From Alligator mississippiensis (lineage: Eukaryota > Chordata > Crocodylia > Alligatoridae), in NCBI RefSeq assembly GCF_030867095.1, contig NC_081828.1, positions 53,421,434-53,485,433 of the forward strand: 64,000 nucleotides of DNA. Reading direction: 5' to 3'. The notes under the pieces were generated by a model that saw nothing but the letters and a program-made list of their open reading frames with translations, did no database searches and was not told where the DNA came from. The position numbers and the translations under genes were made by a program. Shown here one piece after another: positions 30,061 through 41,324 of the stretch (positions within the stretch are counted from its first letter, which is position 1; the number at the start of each line of letters is the position of its first letter).

Positions 30061-31336
30061 TTTCACATGCTATAAATGGTTCCCCCACCTTAAAGTCAAC
30101 TGGACTGGGGTTTGAAACCTATGGCATATTCTGATACCCATCTTTTATCTGGTGATGTAACATCTCTCAAAAAATCTATTTATAAACAGTAGGTTGGGCT
30201 ATGCCATAGCAATCATGGGGAATAGCAAGGCACGGAAAACAAAGCAAACAAAATCTCCCTCCCCCAGGTTCTGCACACCCTTCCCCTTCAAAGACAAGTC
30301 TTCTCTGCCAAGTTCTCAAAGCACAAATTTAAACTGTCCAAGGTTAGCACTGGTATGACTGATAACATTCTTTATATCTCCAACACGCAAAGGAATGCAA
30401 ATATTTTTCATTTTGAATAAGGGGTTGCCAGCCTGAAAAGGCAGAGAAGCACTGATCACCAGTAAAATTAACTAAGCTTAGTTTTGTGGCCAATTTGTTC
30501 TGTTCATTTTAAATGAACTTTAATAAATACACTAAGGCACCCAGAGCCCAAGAGCAATTTGGAACATACTGGCTACTTCAACAAGAATAGCATATGCCCT
30601 CCTGCCAGATTAGTTCAAATTGTAAACAGCAGCTTGCAATGGCTCAGAGGAAGAAAGTTTTAATATTCTTATCTCATAATGGCCAAATGCTCTGTTTATG
30701 GAGAAAAAAAGGCCTTTGCTATTAAAATTAGATTTAGGAGCTGCGTCAACTTCTTTGATCTGTTCTGAGAATGTGATCAGCCCCTGGTAAAATTGCCCAT
30801 ATGTTACAGTACTTGAGACCCCGAGGATCCTTTACAACCTAAAGCCTCTTCTATTTTTATATCAAATTTAAAACAAACTGAAAAATGAGTTTCAAGGAAA
30901 AGAGAGAGAGATAAGACTATCCAGATTGTCCAGATTGTTCTCATCTATGTTAAAAGCAAAATTAGGACATTTTAGTGTGCAAAATTTCATATAGGTTGTT
31001 GTAGGAAGGGAGTGGGGTTTATCTTTTACCCTAATATGGAAAAGCCACTTCCAAATTCAGTGGGTCCCAGAGCCTTTTACCAAGAGGCTCAATGGAGCTG
31101 ACCCATGATAATTTCCTGCTTGGATTGAGATGGTACTGAGATAGTATTGGTACAGAAGAAACCTGAAGAACATGACAAGATGCAGATCAAGGCAGAGGGA
31201 ATCAGCTCTGTCTAAAATAGGTTTCATAGCTACTACCTTTTTAATTTCTACATTACACTCAGACCATAAGAAATCTGTGGAGTGGTAAGCAACGTTAAAA
31301 TTAAAACATGCTGTAAGCAGTCATACATATGGGCTA

Positions 31337-31518
31337 GGGACAGAAGTTACACATAAACCGGTTTAAGTGATCAGAAACTGGTTTAAACCTGTAACAGACC
31401 AGAAGTTCAGTGCACAAAAAGTTTCAAAATGGCTGCAACTGGTTTAAAATAAACCTAGTGGAATGTAACATCAGACTTAACTGATCTGGGTCAAACTGGT
31501 TTATGAAACTTCTGTCCC
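31337..31518. mobile_element. Palindromic MITE (GGGACAGAAGTT ends)
   Basis: Left GGGACAGAAGTTACACATAA and right TTATGAAACTTCTGTCCC are inverted copies, with AAACCGGTTTA-like motifs between them. Target duplication not clear. Confidence 0.6.
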
Positions 31519-32039
31519 AGACCCCTTCCTGGTTCAAGTTAAATCACAGCATCCCAGCATGCTTTCCAGCCCTGGGCTGGGCTGTCTGCTCCAGAGAGCA
31601 GGCCTGGCCCCACCCCTCTGCTCCCTAGCTGGAACAGGGAGGCCAGGCTAACAAGTGGGGGGGACAAGCCCGGCTAGGATTGCAGCCCAGTCTGCAGTAG
31701 GGGGAGACTGCCCCCCAAGGCAAACCCTGGATGTGGTCTAGAGCCAGGGAGGGGGGGGGCTAAACACCCATTCCCCCACTCAAACTTACTGCTAGCTGCA
31801 ATTGTGGACTACAAATCCCAGAGGCACCTGGAAGCAGGAAGAGGAAGTGATAAGCAACGCTGCAGAGTCCTGCTGCTGTCAGTCAGCAAATCCCAGAGAC
31901 CTCTGGGGCAGCAAGAAGAGGAAATGAGCACACAACCAGTGAGCCATGCTCTCTAGCACCCCCTGACTTCTAGATTGAGCTGCTGCAGGCATGTGGCTGC
32001 ATTTCCTGAATCAAAGGTAAATGTCTGTTCACTTCTGTT

Positions 32040-34370
32040 TCAGGTCTGGCCCACCAACTAATTGGATTCAGCTTGTGGGCAGGTGCCTGCCAATTGATTG
32101 TATCCAGCCCATGGTGCTCCACATGAGGCCGAGCCTTGCCTTCTCCCACCCAGGGCAGTCCATGCCACGGTCTTATCTGCCCTGCCCCAACCCGTGTGCA
32201 GTTTCCTTGTGCAGTTGCTCCTGGTGCGGCTGCAACCTGGGTACTGCTCAACTCTCCCTGTCTCCAGTGGCACCTCATCCTCCTGTCCTTGCTGCGCTGC
32301 TCTGGGCAGCTGGCAGTGTGGGGAAGCCATGGGGATGCATGCCAGGCAACACATGGCCAGCCAACTGGGGGGAAGCTGCAGTCAGGGAGCTCCTGTTCCA
32401 GCATGCACGGTTCCAGCTCCCAGCCATCTTCTATCCACTCAGCTGCCCACAGGCAGCTGCTCATCATGCTAGGTGGATGGAGTGGGTGAAAGGCATCCAG
32501 GAGCTTGAGCTAGAGCCCCATGCACTGGGGCAGCAGCCACCCAGCTGCAGCTTCCCCCATCTGGCTGGGCATCCTGTCCCCTGGCCACTTGTCCCTATGG
32601 CTTCCCCGCAGTGCCTGCTGCCCAGAGTGGCGCAGGAGAAGGAGGAGCTGCTGGAGGTGGGGGAACCTAAACAGTACCCAGCAGGGTTACGCTGATAGAG
32701 ATTTTCTTGGCCCATACAGATAGTTATTCACCAGGTATGTTGCCTGATACAGGTCCAATAACAGATTTACAGGAGCACAGCCAGTCAGTGTGAACAGCAG
32801 CACCCTGCAGGTGCATCTGTGGAGGGGAAGCGGTGCAGGGGGGGGGGGGGAAGGGGCATGGGAGGGGTAGATTGAGGCCCCCATGGTGAGGGAGGGAGTG
32901 GGGCAGGGGCTGGAGCTTCAGGTACTGTCCAGTCAGGGCAGTGAATGGGACCCCAGGGCCAGGGCAGTGAGTGGGAGAGAGCTGAAGGCAGCTTGTCCAA
33001 GAGATCAAGTCAAAGCTCTGCCACCACCATTTTTAAGTGTGGGAACATTTGTAGGTGCTGAGCAGGGCGAGGGCAGAGGTGGACTGCCTGCTAGACTCGG
33101 GGCTCTCCACCCTGCTGCCTTTGCCTCAGAAGCTGCGCACTGGCCATTTCATGTCCCCTGCCCATCTGGTAGCAGGAGGCACAAACTCTGTCCCCACTGT
33201 CACCTAGTGGGCAGGGGACGTGCAGCTGGTGTGGGACTCCTAGGGCAAAAGGCAGCAAGATGGAGAGCCCCGAGACCACAGCGGGCAGCCCACCTCTGCC
33301 CCACACCCAAATGGGGGGGGCACATGTCCCCCATGCCTTCCCTGGAGGTGTGTGCAGAAGTGGGGAGCTACGCCCCTCCTTCCCACACCCCCTAGACGAG
33401 CTGCCCTGGCCCTAGTGTTCTCACTGACCTGCTGGGAAGTGATCCCAGCCCCTGCCCCTTCCCCACTCCCTCCCTCACCATGGGGGCCTCAATCTGTCCC
33501 CCCATGCCCCTTTCCTCCCCCACACCCTTTCACCTCCACACTTACCTGCAGGGTACTGCTCTCCATACTACCCAGGTGCGCTCCTGGCCCCATGCATGCT
33601 GTGGCTGCACATATGCACATGGCGTTCAGGGGCCCCAGCCAAAAGACATTTATCAGTACATTATCAGCTATAATGGCCAAAAACCCCAATAGCCAATAAT
33701 GTTCATTTCCTTTTATTGGTGCCGATCTGATATGGCACTGATATATCAGTGCACCTCTAGTACCCAGGTTGCTGCAGCTGCACTGACAGCAGCCCTGCTG
33801 GGAAATTGTGCATACTTGCTAGGGCGGGAGTGGGTGGAAGCAGAGTACAGGCTGCTTCGGGCAGGTGTGAGTGGGGCTTGGCACCATGCAGAGCGCCAAG
33901 GGGGCAGCTATGGTCCGGATTAGCAGGGGTGAGGGAACTGCATCTGTACCTGCACTGCCTGGACAACCTCTGCTGCATTTGCCCCCTGTCCTTCCTCCCT
34001 CTCTCCCCCCAGCCTCAGCTGTTTCCTGGGACCTAGCGTGTGGGCAGCACCCCCCACACATGCCCACCCCCCCACACACACCCCACACCGCCCCCTCAAA
34101 CAATATACAAGAGTAAGACTTTATTTTGAGCTATTATGCAATCACCTATATAGACATTACCCAAAAAAACATAAATCAGGACAAAAAGTTATCTTTTGAA
34201 ATAAAATTTAAATATTGTAGTAGACATTAGCTGTTTAGCATATAATGGTTTTTATCTATAATTTGTTAAATTATATCTTCTAAAAGATTTTATGTGTGTG
34301 ACCCTCAACAACTCACCAAAGCTTAAGTGGCCCTCCAGCCAAAATAACTGCCTACCTCTGGCTTAGATGC
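32040..34370 (+). mobile_element. hAT-type repeat with nested element
   Basis: Similar to the 9792-11060 copy over both outer parts (left phrase around 32045-32165, right phrase with AGAGTAAGACTTTATTTTGA near 34110). It ends near GCCAAAATAACTGCCTACC. A second element (32682-33759) splits it. Confidence 0.7.
32682..33759. mobile_element. hAT-type element with perfect 8-bp TSD, nested
   Basis: Identical flanks GTACCCAG at 32674-32681 and 33760-33767 bracket a 1078-bp element with the right end ATATCAGTGCACCTCTA. Same family as 38823-39980. It inserted into the older hAT repeat around it. Confidence 0.85.
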
Positions 34371-35640
34371 TTCCATCAGTGTTGTCCAGAAAAGCTTAAT
34401 TGTGTGCCTGTTGCTAGAGCAGGGATTCTTGCCTGGCCCATCACTGCTGATACTGCAACTATGGGGAGCTGGAGATGACTGTAAAAACTGGTAATCTTCA
34501 GAGCACTCTGGAAGATATGCAAATCTTAGGAGCTAGGACCAAAGGTAGTCATCTTCTACCTTGGTCTTCTGTTCCTTCCTCTGCTTTAACCCCTTCTCTT
34601 ATGACCAGAGGCTGGACCTTTCCCCTGCCTTAGTGTTCCCTTGAGAGCCTCCTCTGAGCAGACAGTGAGGCTTTCTCCACATCCAACTAACCTCCATGTC
34701 AAACTAACCATCCAGCCTCTTTCAGTTTGCTACAGTGCTCCCCAGGTCTGAGGCATCTATGCTGTTCTGTAACCCCCGCATTGTTATCACTAAGCTCCTT
34801 CTAGGGAGCTATGTGCATTGTATATTCTTCACAGTCAAGTGCAATAGGAGTTGGCTGTCCAACAGAGTTTATGCCTGCTTTGGATCTACATCTGTGGATA
34901 TCAATAATCATCATCTTGGTTTAAAAAATATCCAACAACACAATTTAAAAATCGTCTGTAAATCACATTCTCACATTACCATTTTAGCATATTTCAGAGG
35001 GAGAGAAAGCAGCTGAAAGTGAAGAAATCCTCAGACATTTAACTGCACAGAACAGATGGCATGGCAGCTTGGATAAGTGCATTGTAAACATAAGGGGAAA
35101 ATGCATTAATTCCAACCAGCCTCAAGCACCACGCTCCTGCGTCAGTGCTGCTCTGAAGAAGGGCCCTCGCCCAGCAGAGCCCTACTTCTATAAATAACTC
35201 ATTCATCCCAGCAGCTCCTTTGACTTCACTAAGCCTATTCATGTGAGCACAAGTTACTGACAGCAGTTAAGGTTTCAGGAGGTCAGGCTCTTCTTTGCCA
35301 TACCACATAGAAATACTTGCACGCTCTCATAATAATGCAGTATTCAAATTATAGCTCGTAAGATTAACAACCAGATGGATGTGTGTGTATGTATATACAA
35401 ACACCTTGCAAACATCTCCACAGCTTCTAGGGAAACAGTTGCCTGCATGAGAACTGGACAACTGGTCCAGTGCCATAGCCAGCTGTTAGCCTGGTTTTTC
35501 CCAGTATGACTGCTATGTTTCAAAGAGGAAGGAGTCAGTAAATGAATTCTTGGCCCTTATTCCAAAAAGCCAGTGAAAGAGAAATGGAAGATAAAAAACA
35601 AGCCTGGGACAGCCACCACATGTTGTCTTTACATAAAAAG

Positions 35641-36870
35641 TGTGACGGTGGAGTGAATTTCATGCCAGCCTATCAGATAATTGGAACAGAAGACCCAAGC
35701 GTAAGGTGAGGGAGGAATTTAGGGTCCCCCTACAGCCAATAGCCAAGCTGGAGGGATGCGGGGGGGGGGGGAGAGAGGGGGGCGGCACGGGTTCCCCCCG
35801 CGTGCTTGGTGGCAGACCCGGAAGTGGAGTCGCCACCGAGCATGCACCACCGCCCCGAACGCTCCTGTGGGATGCTCCATCCGCCCCAGCATCGCAGCGT
35901 TCACGAGCCATGCCTGGTACCTCAAGGTATGTAGAAAAAACATTGTCCCAGGGGAGCGGGGGCACTGGGAGACCCCCGCGGCGGCCAAGGGGTCTGCTTA
36001 CCTCCCGCAGGACCGGAGGAGCCAAAGAAACTCCACGCGCTGGTGCTGCCGGCGCGGGTCGTCAGCCAGGCATTTATCCGGCTGCAGCTGAGTGGCGGGG
36101 GTGGGGCACGCCGGCCAGGAGGAACAAAAGGCGGCCCCGCCGAAGCAGCGGGGCAGCTGACGGGAGAGAGCTGGAGCGCGCAGCCCCAGCGAGCAGGGGA
36201 TCAGCCGCCACCCGCAGAGTGCGGGACACTGCCGGGTAGAGGCGGAGCAGGCTGCGAGCAGCGCAGCGGAGCACCCAGGAGTGAGGAGACAAGGGGAGAA
36301 GTCAGCCACAGAGGTGGGGCAGCAGCCAGCGGGGAACCCGACACCCGAGGCAGCAGGAGGCGTAACAGCTATCCCGAGAGTGGGGCCAGCTGTAGCCTGC
36401 ATTACGGAGCCGACGGCGCGGGTAACTGCGGCCGGGACTATTGGGGAAGCAGAGAGGATGTCTGCATCCCAAGGAAGGAGGGATCAGGGCAGCACCCCCC
36501 ACTGGGAGAGACATACCCAGTCCGAAGACCGCCGGTAGTGGCTAGGGTGACCGAGCCGAGAGAGGATGAGACGAGGACGGGTTAGAGGCCAGGACAGGAA
36601 GACCTGAGGTGGCGTATAGCCGGGGTGTAGGGGAGGACGGAGCCTCGAGAGTACCCGCGAAGAGGCGTGCCGGCACCAGGGGATACCCCAAGGGAAGACC
36701 CCCACTGAGAGAGTCATCAAAGTCGTGGCAGGCGAGTTCTGGGGTCCCCCTTTGATACCAGCCGGGGTAAACCCTGGGGCGTACCAACAAAGCCCGGGGG
36801 TGCAAGATCTCGAGTCCGGGCGAAGGCGGCGCGCAAACTCCTAGTCGAACGGAGGCGGGTACAAACATTT
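35641..36870. other. CpG-rich block, candidate LTR or unlinked CpG island
   Basis: About 1.2 kb, GC-rich and visibly dense in intact CpG, unlike the surrounding repeats. It starts TGTGACGGTGG and fades into AT-rich sequence near ACAAACATTTAAAG. Open frames up to about 180 codons occur on both strands without recognisable domains, as GC-rich DNA allows. It could be a young LTR-type element or an island promoter. Confidence 0.45.
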
Positions 36871-36879
36871 AAAGCTGTG

Positions 36880-37035
36880 TCTATGGCCGGATCGCTGATT
36901 CTCTGAATCGGAATCGAATCTTCAGATTCGGATTCAGCTGAATTGAATCAGGACAGTGATCCGAATCAACCAATTGAATCACTGTCCCCCGATTCAAGCC
37001 AAATCCGAATCGAATACAGCCCGCTTCGCACACTG
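36880..37035. mobile_element. Fragment of hAT family with AATCCGAATC motifs
   Basis: Repeated GATTCGGATTC/GAATCGGAATC motifs, CACTGTCCCCCGATTCAAG, and the end GCCCGCTTCGCACAC match the right part of the 41631-42707 element. Confidence 0.6.
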
Positions 37036-37606
37036 CTACTGCCCCGCCACTTTGGGAAAGCAAAACTGAATGTGGCACTCAACCAAGAATTAAGCTCTAT
37101 GGGACAGGTGTATGCCAAATAGATCACTCTGCACAGGCACAAACAGAGCAATCCAGATAGATTGATACGTGCCAATATTTACATGAGCTGGGCTCAAAGG
37201 GACATTCAGAGTATGTCAACACCACGGTAACTCCAGATCTTGATGGTCCCTTGGGCCTGCTCCAGCTTACGTGCTCCAAGCCAGGGAACAAGCTGCTCTG
37301 GGGTTGTCCCCAAACACTGCACTGAAGCATGCTAGAGACTGAAGTCTTAAGAGCAGCCTCACCAGGTTTGAAGCACGCAAGTGGGAGTGGGTGGGCAGGC
37401 CATCCATGCTAGGATATACTGCCATCCTGATGCAGACACACCCCTGGTGGCCAATGAACTTGACCCAGTCAGCTTGTCAAATCAGTCTGTCTCCAATATG
37501 CCTCTGTCGAAGGGTTTTTTTTTGTTTCAGGGAAATGTAACCAGAGAACCGCAAGAAATTCAGAAAGTGTTATTGGTGCTTCGAAATAGAAAATAAATTG
37601 TATGTG

Positions 37607-38408
37607 TAAATGTACAACAGAATGCAGTTCAACAAGGAGAAATGCAAAGTGCTGCACCTAGGGAGAAAAAATGTCCAGCACACCTACAGCCTAGGGAATG
37701 ACCTGCTGGGTGGCACGGAAGTGGAAAGGGATCTTGGCATCCTAGTGGACTCCAAGATGAACATGAGTCGGCAGTGTGACAAAGCCATCAGAAAAGCCAA
37801 TGGCACTTTATCGTGCATCAGCAGATGCATGACGAATAGGTCCAAGGAGGTGATACTTCCCCTCTATCGGGCGCTGGTCAGACCGCAGTTGGAGTACTGC
37901 GTGCAATTCTGGGCACCGCACTTCAAGAGGGATGCGGATAACCTGGAGAGGGTCCAGAGAAGGGCCACTCGTATGGTTAAGGGCCTGCAGACCAAGCCCT
38001 ACGAGGAGAGACTAGAGAACCTGGAACTTTTCAGCCTCTGCAAGAGAAGGTTGAGAGGCAACCTTGTGGCTGCCTATAAGTTCATCACGGGGGCACAGAA
38101 GGGAATTGGTGAGTATTTATTCACCAAGGCGCCCCCGGGGGTTACAAGAAATAATGGCCACAAGCTAGCAGAGAGCAGATTTAGACTGGACATTAGGAAG
38201 AACTTCTTCACAGTTAGAGTGGCCAGGGTCTGGAACGGGCTCCCAAGGGAGGTGGTGCTCTCCCCTACCCTGGGGGTCTTCAAGAGGAGGTTAGATAACG
38301 ATCTAGCTGGGGTCATCTAGACCCAGCACTCTTTCCTGCCTATGCAGGGGGTCGGACTCGATGATCTATTGAGGTCCCTTCCGGCCCTAACATCTATGAA
38401 TCTATGTT
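37607..38408 (+). mobile_element. CR1 LINE 3' fragment with open RT C-terminus
   Basis: 236 open codons of CR1 ORF2 C-terminus ([56 protein letters not shown]) ending at the CR1 tail AACATCTATGAATCTATG. 5'-truncated. Highly similar to the 57228-58870 copy, so relatively recent. Confidence 0.92.
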
Positions 38409-38822
38409 TGCTGGGGGGTGATGAGGGGCGAAGGAGTGGTAGAGCACAGAAGGACATATTTGGTCTGTGGTGAGGGGAGAGCGGATTGAGGAAGAGGGAT
38501 AAATAGGGAAGGCTGGTAGGGGGGGGATTCAGGTTAGGAGAAGAGGGTGGGGATTAGAAGAAGTGGTGAGCCACATCTGTGACATTGTGGAGTGACATGG
38601 AGTGGGTGACAAGGCCAGAGGGGGTGATTACAGTGCAGTCTGTCAAATCTCATGCTCAATGCTCGTTTCCTATGCTTATCAAGATCTATGGGGCCTTGTC
38701 CCTCTAGGGGTATGAGCAACTCTCCCTATCCCCACAGACTTGAGCAATGATCTAAGAACTGCTGGCTCTCTGAGATGTCTAAGCTCTTCTTACTGCTCTC
38801 CATGTCAAGAGGGAGTGGAGAC

Positions 38823-39980
38823 TAGGGGTGCACCGACAGAGATTTTTGGGGCTGATACCGACAGCCGATTTTTAAGGAGGCATATCAGCCAATACTGATC
38901 CGAGTTCTGATACCAGCCCAGCAGCTTGAAGTGCTGTGTGCAGCTGGTAAGTCTGGTGTGGTGGAAGCGGAGGAGGAAAGGAAGGGGAGTCAGGGTGGGG
39001 GGGGATCAAGGCCCCTGCAGTGAGGGAGAAGTGGGGCTGAGGCTGCACAAGGTGGGGTGGGCGCGGGATGGAGTCGTGACTTGTCCAGGGGCTGTGGAGA
39101 AGGAGTGGAGGGCAGCTCCCATTGCTGTGTGCCACTCATCTGGGAGCCACTCATCCGGCAGTTCATTCAGCACTCGCCTGCTCGTCCAGTGGCTCCTGCC
39201 GCTGCTTCTGCCACTTGTCTGGGAGGACATGGGGGTGGGGGGCATGTGCCCCCAGATCTGCGCAAGGCAGGCTGGGGCTGGCGCTGTTCCAAGTTCTTCC
39301 CGGCAGGGCAGGCCTATGCTCAGGGTGAGTGGCAGCAGTGCTGGGAAGGGACAATTGGGGGCGGGGGGGCATGCTGCAGCCACCCCAAAATTTGCCATAG
39401 CCCCCTCCCAGCGCCCCTGCCCCCCGGCCCGAGCATAGCCCCATCCTGCCCTGCCAGGAAGAACTTGGCACAGCCCTGGCCCCAGCCTGCCCAGCACAGA
39501 TCTGCACCCCCCCACCCCTCATGCCTTCCAGGATGAGCGGCAGAAGCAGCAGTGGGAGTTGCTGGATGAGCAGACAAGCTGCCGGACATGCAGCTCCTGG
39601 ACAAGTGGCGCGCAGCAGCAGGAGCCACCCCACCGCCCTCCTCCCCCCCAGACAAACCGCAGCTCTGTCCTGCACCTGCCTCACGCTGACTTAGCAGCGC
39701 TTGCCCCAGCCCCACTCCTCCCTTACTGTGGGGGCTTTGATCTGCTCCCCCATGCCCCTTCTCTCCCCTCTTCCCTTCCACCACACCAGACTCCAGCTGG
39801 AGGCAGCTCTTCAAGCTGCCCGGCTGTGCTTCTCACCACCTATGCTGCGCTGTGGCTGTGCGCATGCACAGTACTTTTATTGGCCAAATTATTGGCCTGA
39901 TATGGTCGATTTCCAATACAGACAACTTTCTTTATATTAGTGCCAATCCGATATTGGACTGATGTTTCAGTGCGCCTCTA
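38823..39980. mobile_element. hAT-type element with perfect 8-bp TSD
   Basis: Flanked by GTGGAGAC at 38815-38822 and 39981-39988. Left end TAGGGGTGCACCGACAGAG, right end TTTCAGTGCGCCTCTA. 1158 bp with a GC-rich interior and no transposase. Confidence 0.88.
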
Positions 39981-40724
39981 GTGGAGACTGTCACTGTGGA
40001 ATCTGTCCCCCATCTTCTGTTCTTCAACAGAAGCTTGAGCCCCTTCTCCATACCACATTTGTACACACTTCTATTCCTTCTGGGGCTGAAAGGAAAGGAG
40101 AGGAGTGACTAGGACAAGCAGCTGAGTGACTGAGTTATGGGCCTGGCAGCGACACCCAACAAGAAGCCCTTATGGATAGGGATTTACAGTGCATGCAGAA
40201 CTTCATTCACTGTGCAGTTTGGACCATGTAACCAAGGAAGTGCACATCCCCTGGCTTCTAAACTTCTAATGGTTTAATGGTATGTGAAGGGGGTGGTCAG
40301 CAGGAAATAGTGATTGGGGGTATAAACTGTTGTAGGGAAAGGGAGGAGAAGGTAATAAAACCATAAAGATTTCGAGGCAATTTCTCTCACTGGCCATCTA
40401 TATGCTCCAGACACTTCAAAGCATGACCATAAGGTCATCATTCTATGATTTTCTTTCTTCATCTTCCATATAGCCTCATACATTCCAAGTTTTTTACAGA
40501 CAACCCACTTTCACCACACCTCTGTGAGGTAGGTGGATAAATATCAGTGTCGCCTCTCCCATGCAGGATTTGCTCAAGGTCAGGTGTTGAGTCAGTGACA
40601 TCCAGGTTTAGAACAGAATCTGTCTTGCCTTACAAACTTATGAACATTCCATGTTATGCTATCTTCTCAGCACCATTTCATTTCTTTCCTTAATGCAGTT
40701 ACTTCCACCTAAAAATGCTGCTGG

Positions 40725-41020
40725 GTTTTTGGCTGTAGCTCTATTGGTCTAAGGATATAGGCAGGCAAAGTTCTTTGGGTAGATGTGATATCTTTTATTA
40801 GACTAACTTAGTAGCTGGAAAAAAGTTCTTAGCAAGCTTTCAGGCGTAGTCACCCTTCGTCAGGCACAGGGAGTCTTCCTTGGAGTCTCAGACCAGCAGA
40901 GAGTCCCTATGCCTGACAAAGGGTGACTGCACCCAAAAGCTTGCTAAAAACTTTTTTCCAGCTTCTCAGTTGGTCTAACAAAAGCTATCACATCTACCCA
41001 AAGAACCTTGCCCACCTAAA
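40725..41020. repeat. Foldback repeat, compact copy with both arms
   Basis: Left arm (GGATATAGGCAGGCAAAGTT to the CGTCAGGCAC block) and right arm (CTGACAAAGGGTGACTGC to GAACCTTGCC) are inverted copies. On the minus strand it supplies an AATAAA (40794-40799) downstream of RNASEL. Confidence 0.75.
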
Positions 41021-41044
41021 GATGGTATCCTTACCTCCAAGTGC

Positions 41045-41050
41045 TTTAAT
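41045..41050 (-). promoter_or_regulatory. Candidate RNASEL poly(A) signal (ATTAAA)
   Basis: Minus-strand ATTAAA about 140 bp past the RNASEL stop. A canonical AATAAA lies further downstream within the foldback repeat (40794-40799). Neither is verified. Confidence 0.35.
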
Positions 41051-41191
41051 GCTAAATTCAGAGCTCTGTGCTCTGGATTCAACACTTTCTCAGGTTGTCT
41101 AAGTCCTGTTGACAGTTAAGAAAACGAGAGGATGAAGAAGCATATCAAAGGGTTTTGGCAATACAATCTGAAGCAATTGAATGTGTTATAG

Positions 41192-41324
41192 CTAAGGTGG
41201 AGTCTGAATCTTTGGAAAATGTTTGGTGTGGTTTATACCGTGTAAAATGTTGTAGACATGAACTATCAGTTTGGGAAAACATTTTGTGAAATACTCAGCA
41301 GGCTCCTTAATTATTTCCTTCACC
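41192..41324 (-). CDS. RNASEL: RNASEL coding exon 6 (KEN C-terminus, stop)
   Basis: Acceptor TTTTTTGTTGCAG; phase 2. Encodes VKEIIKEPAEYFTKCFPKLI then VHVYNILH and KHFP, and stops at TAG (41194-41192). It matches the human KEN tail pattern YFQKTFPDLVIYVY...KHFP. Confidence 0.93.

Noticed and set aside
35706-36868. Frames of 177-180 codons in the CpG-rich block
   Set aside because: Stop codons are rare in GC-rich DNA, frames occur on both strands, and composition is Arg/Gly/Pro/Ala without domains; kept as a CpG-rich block, not a gene.
41117-41289. 58-codon plus-strand open run that looked protein-like
   Set aside because: It is the antisense shadow of the last RNASEL exon, whose minus-strand reading matches the KEN C-terminus in phase.
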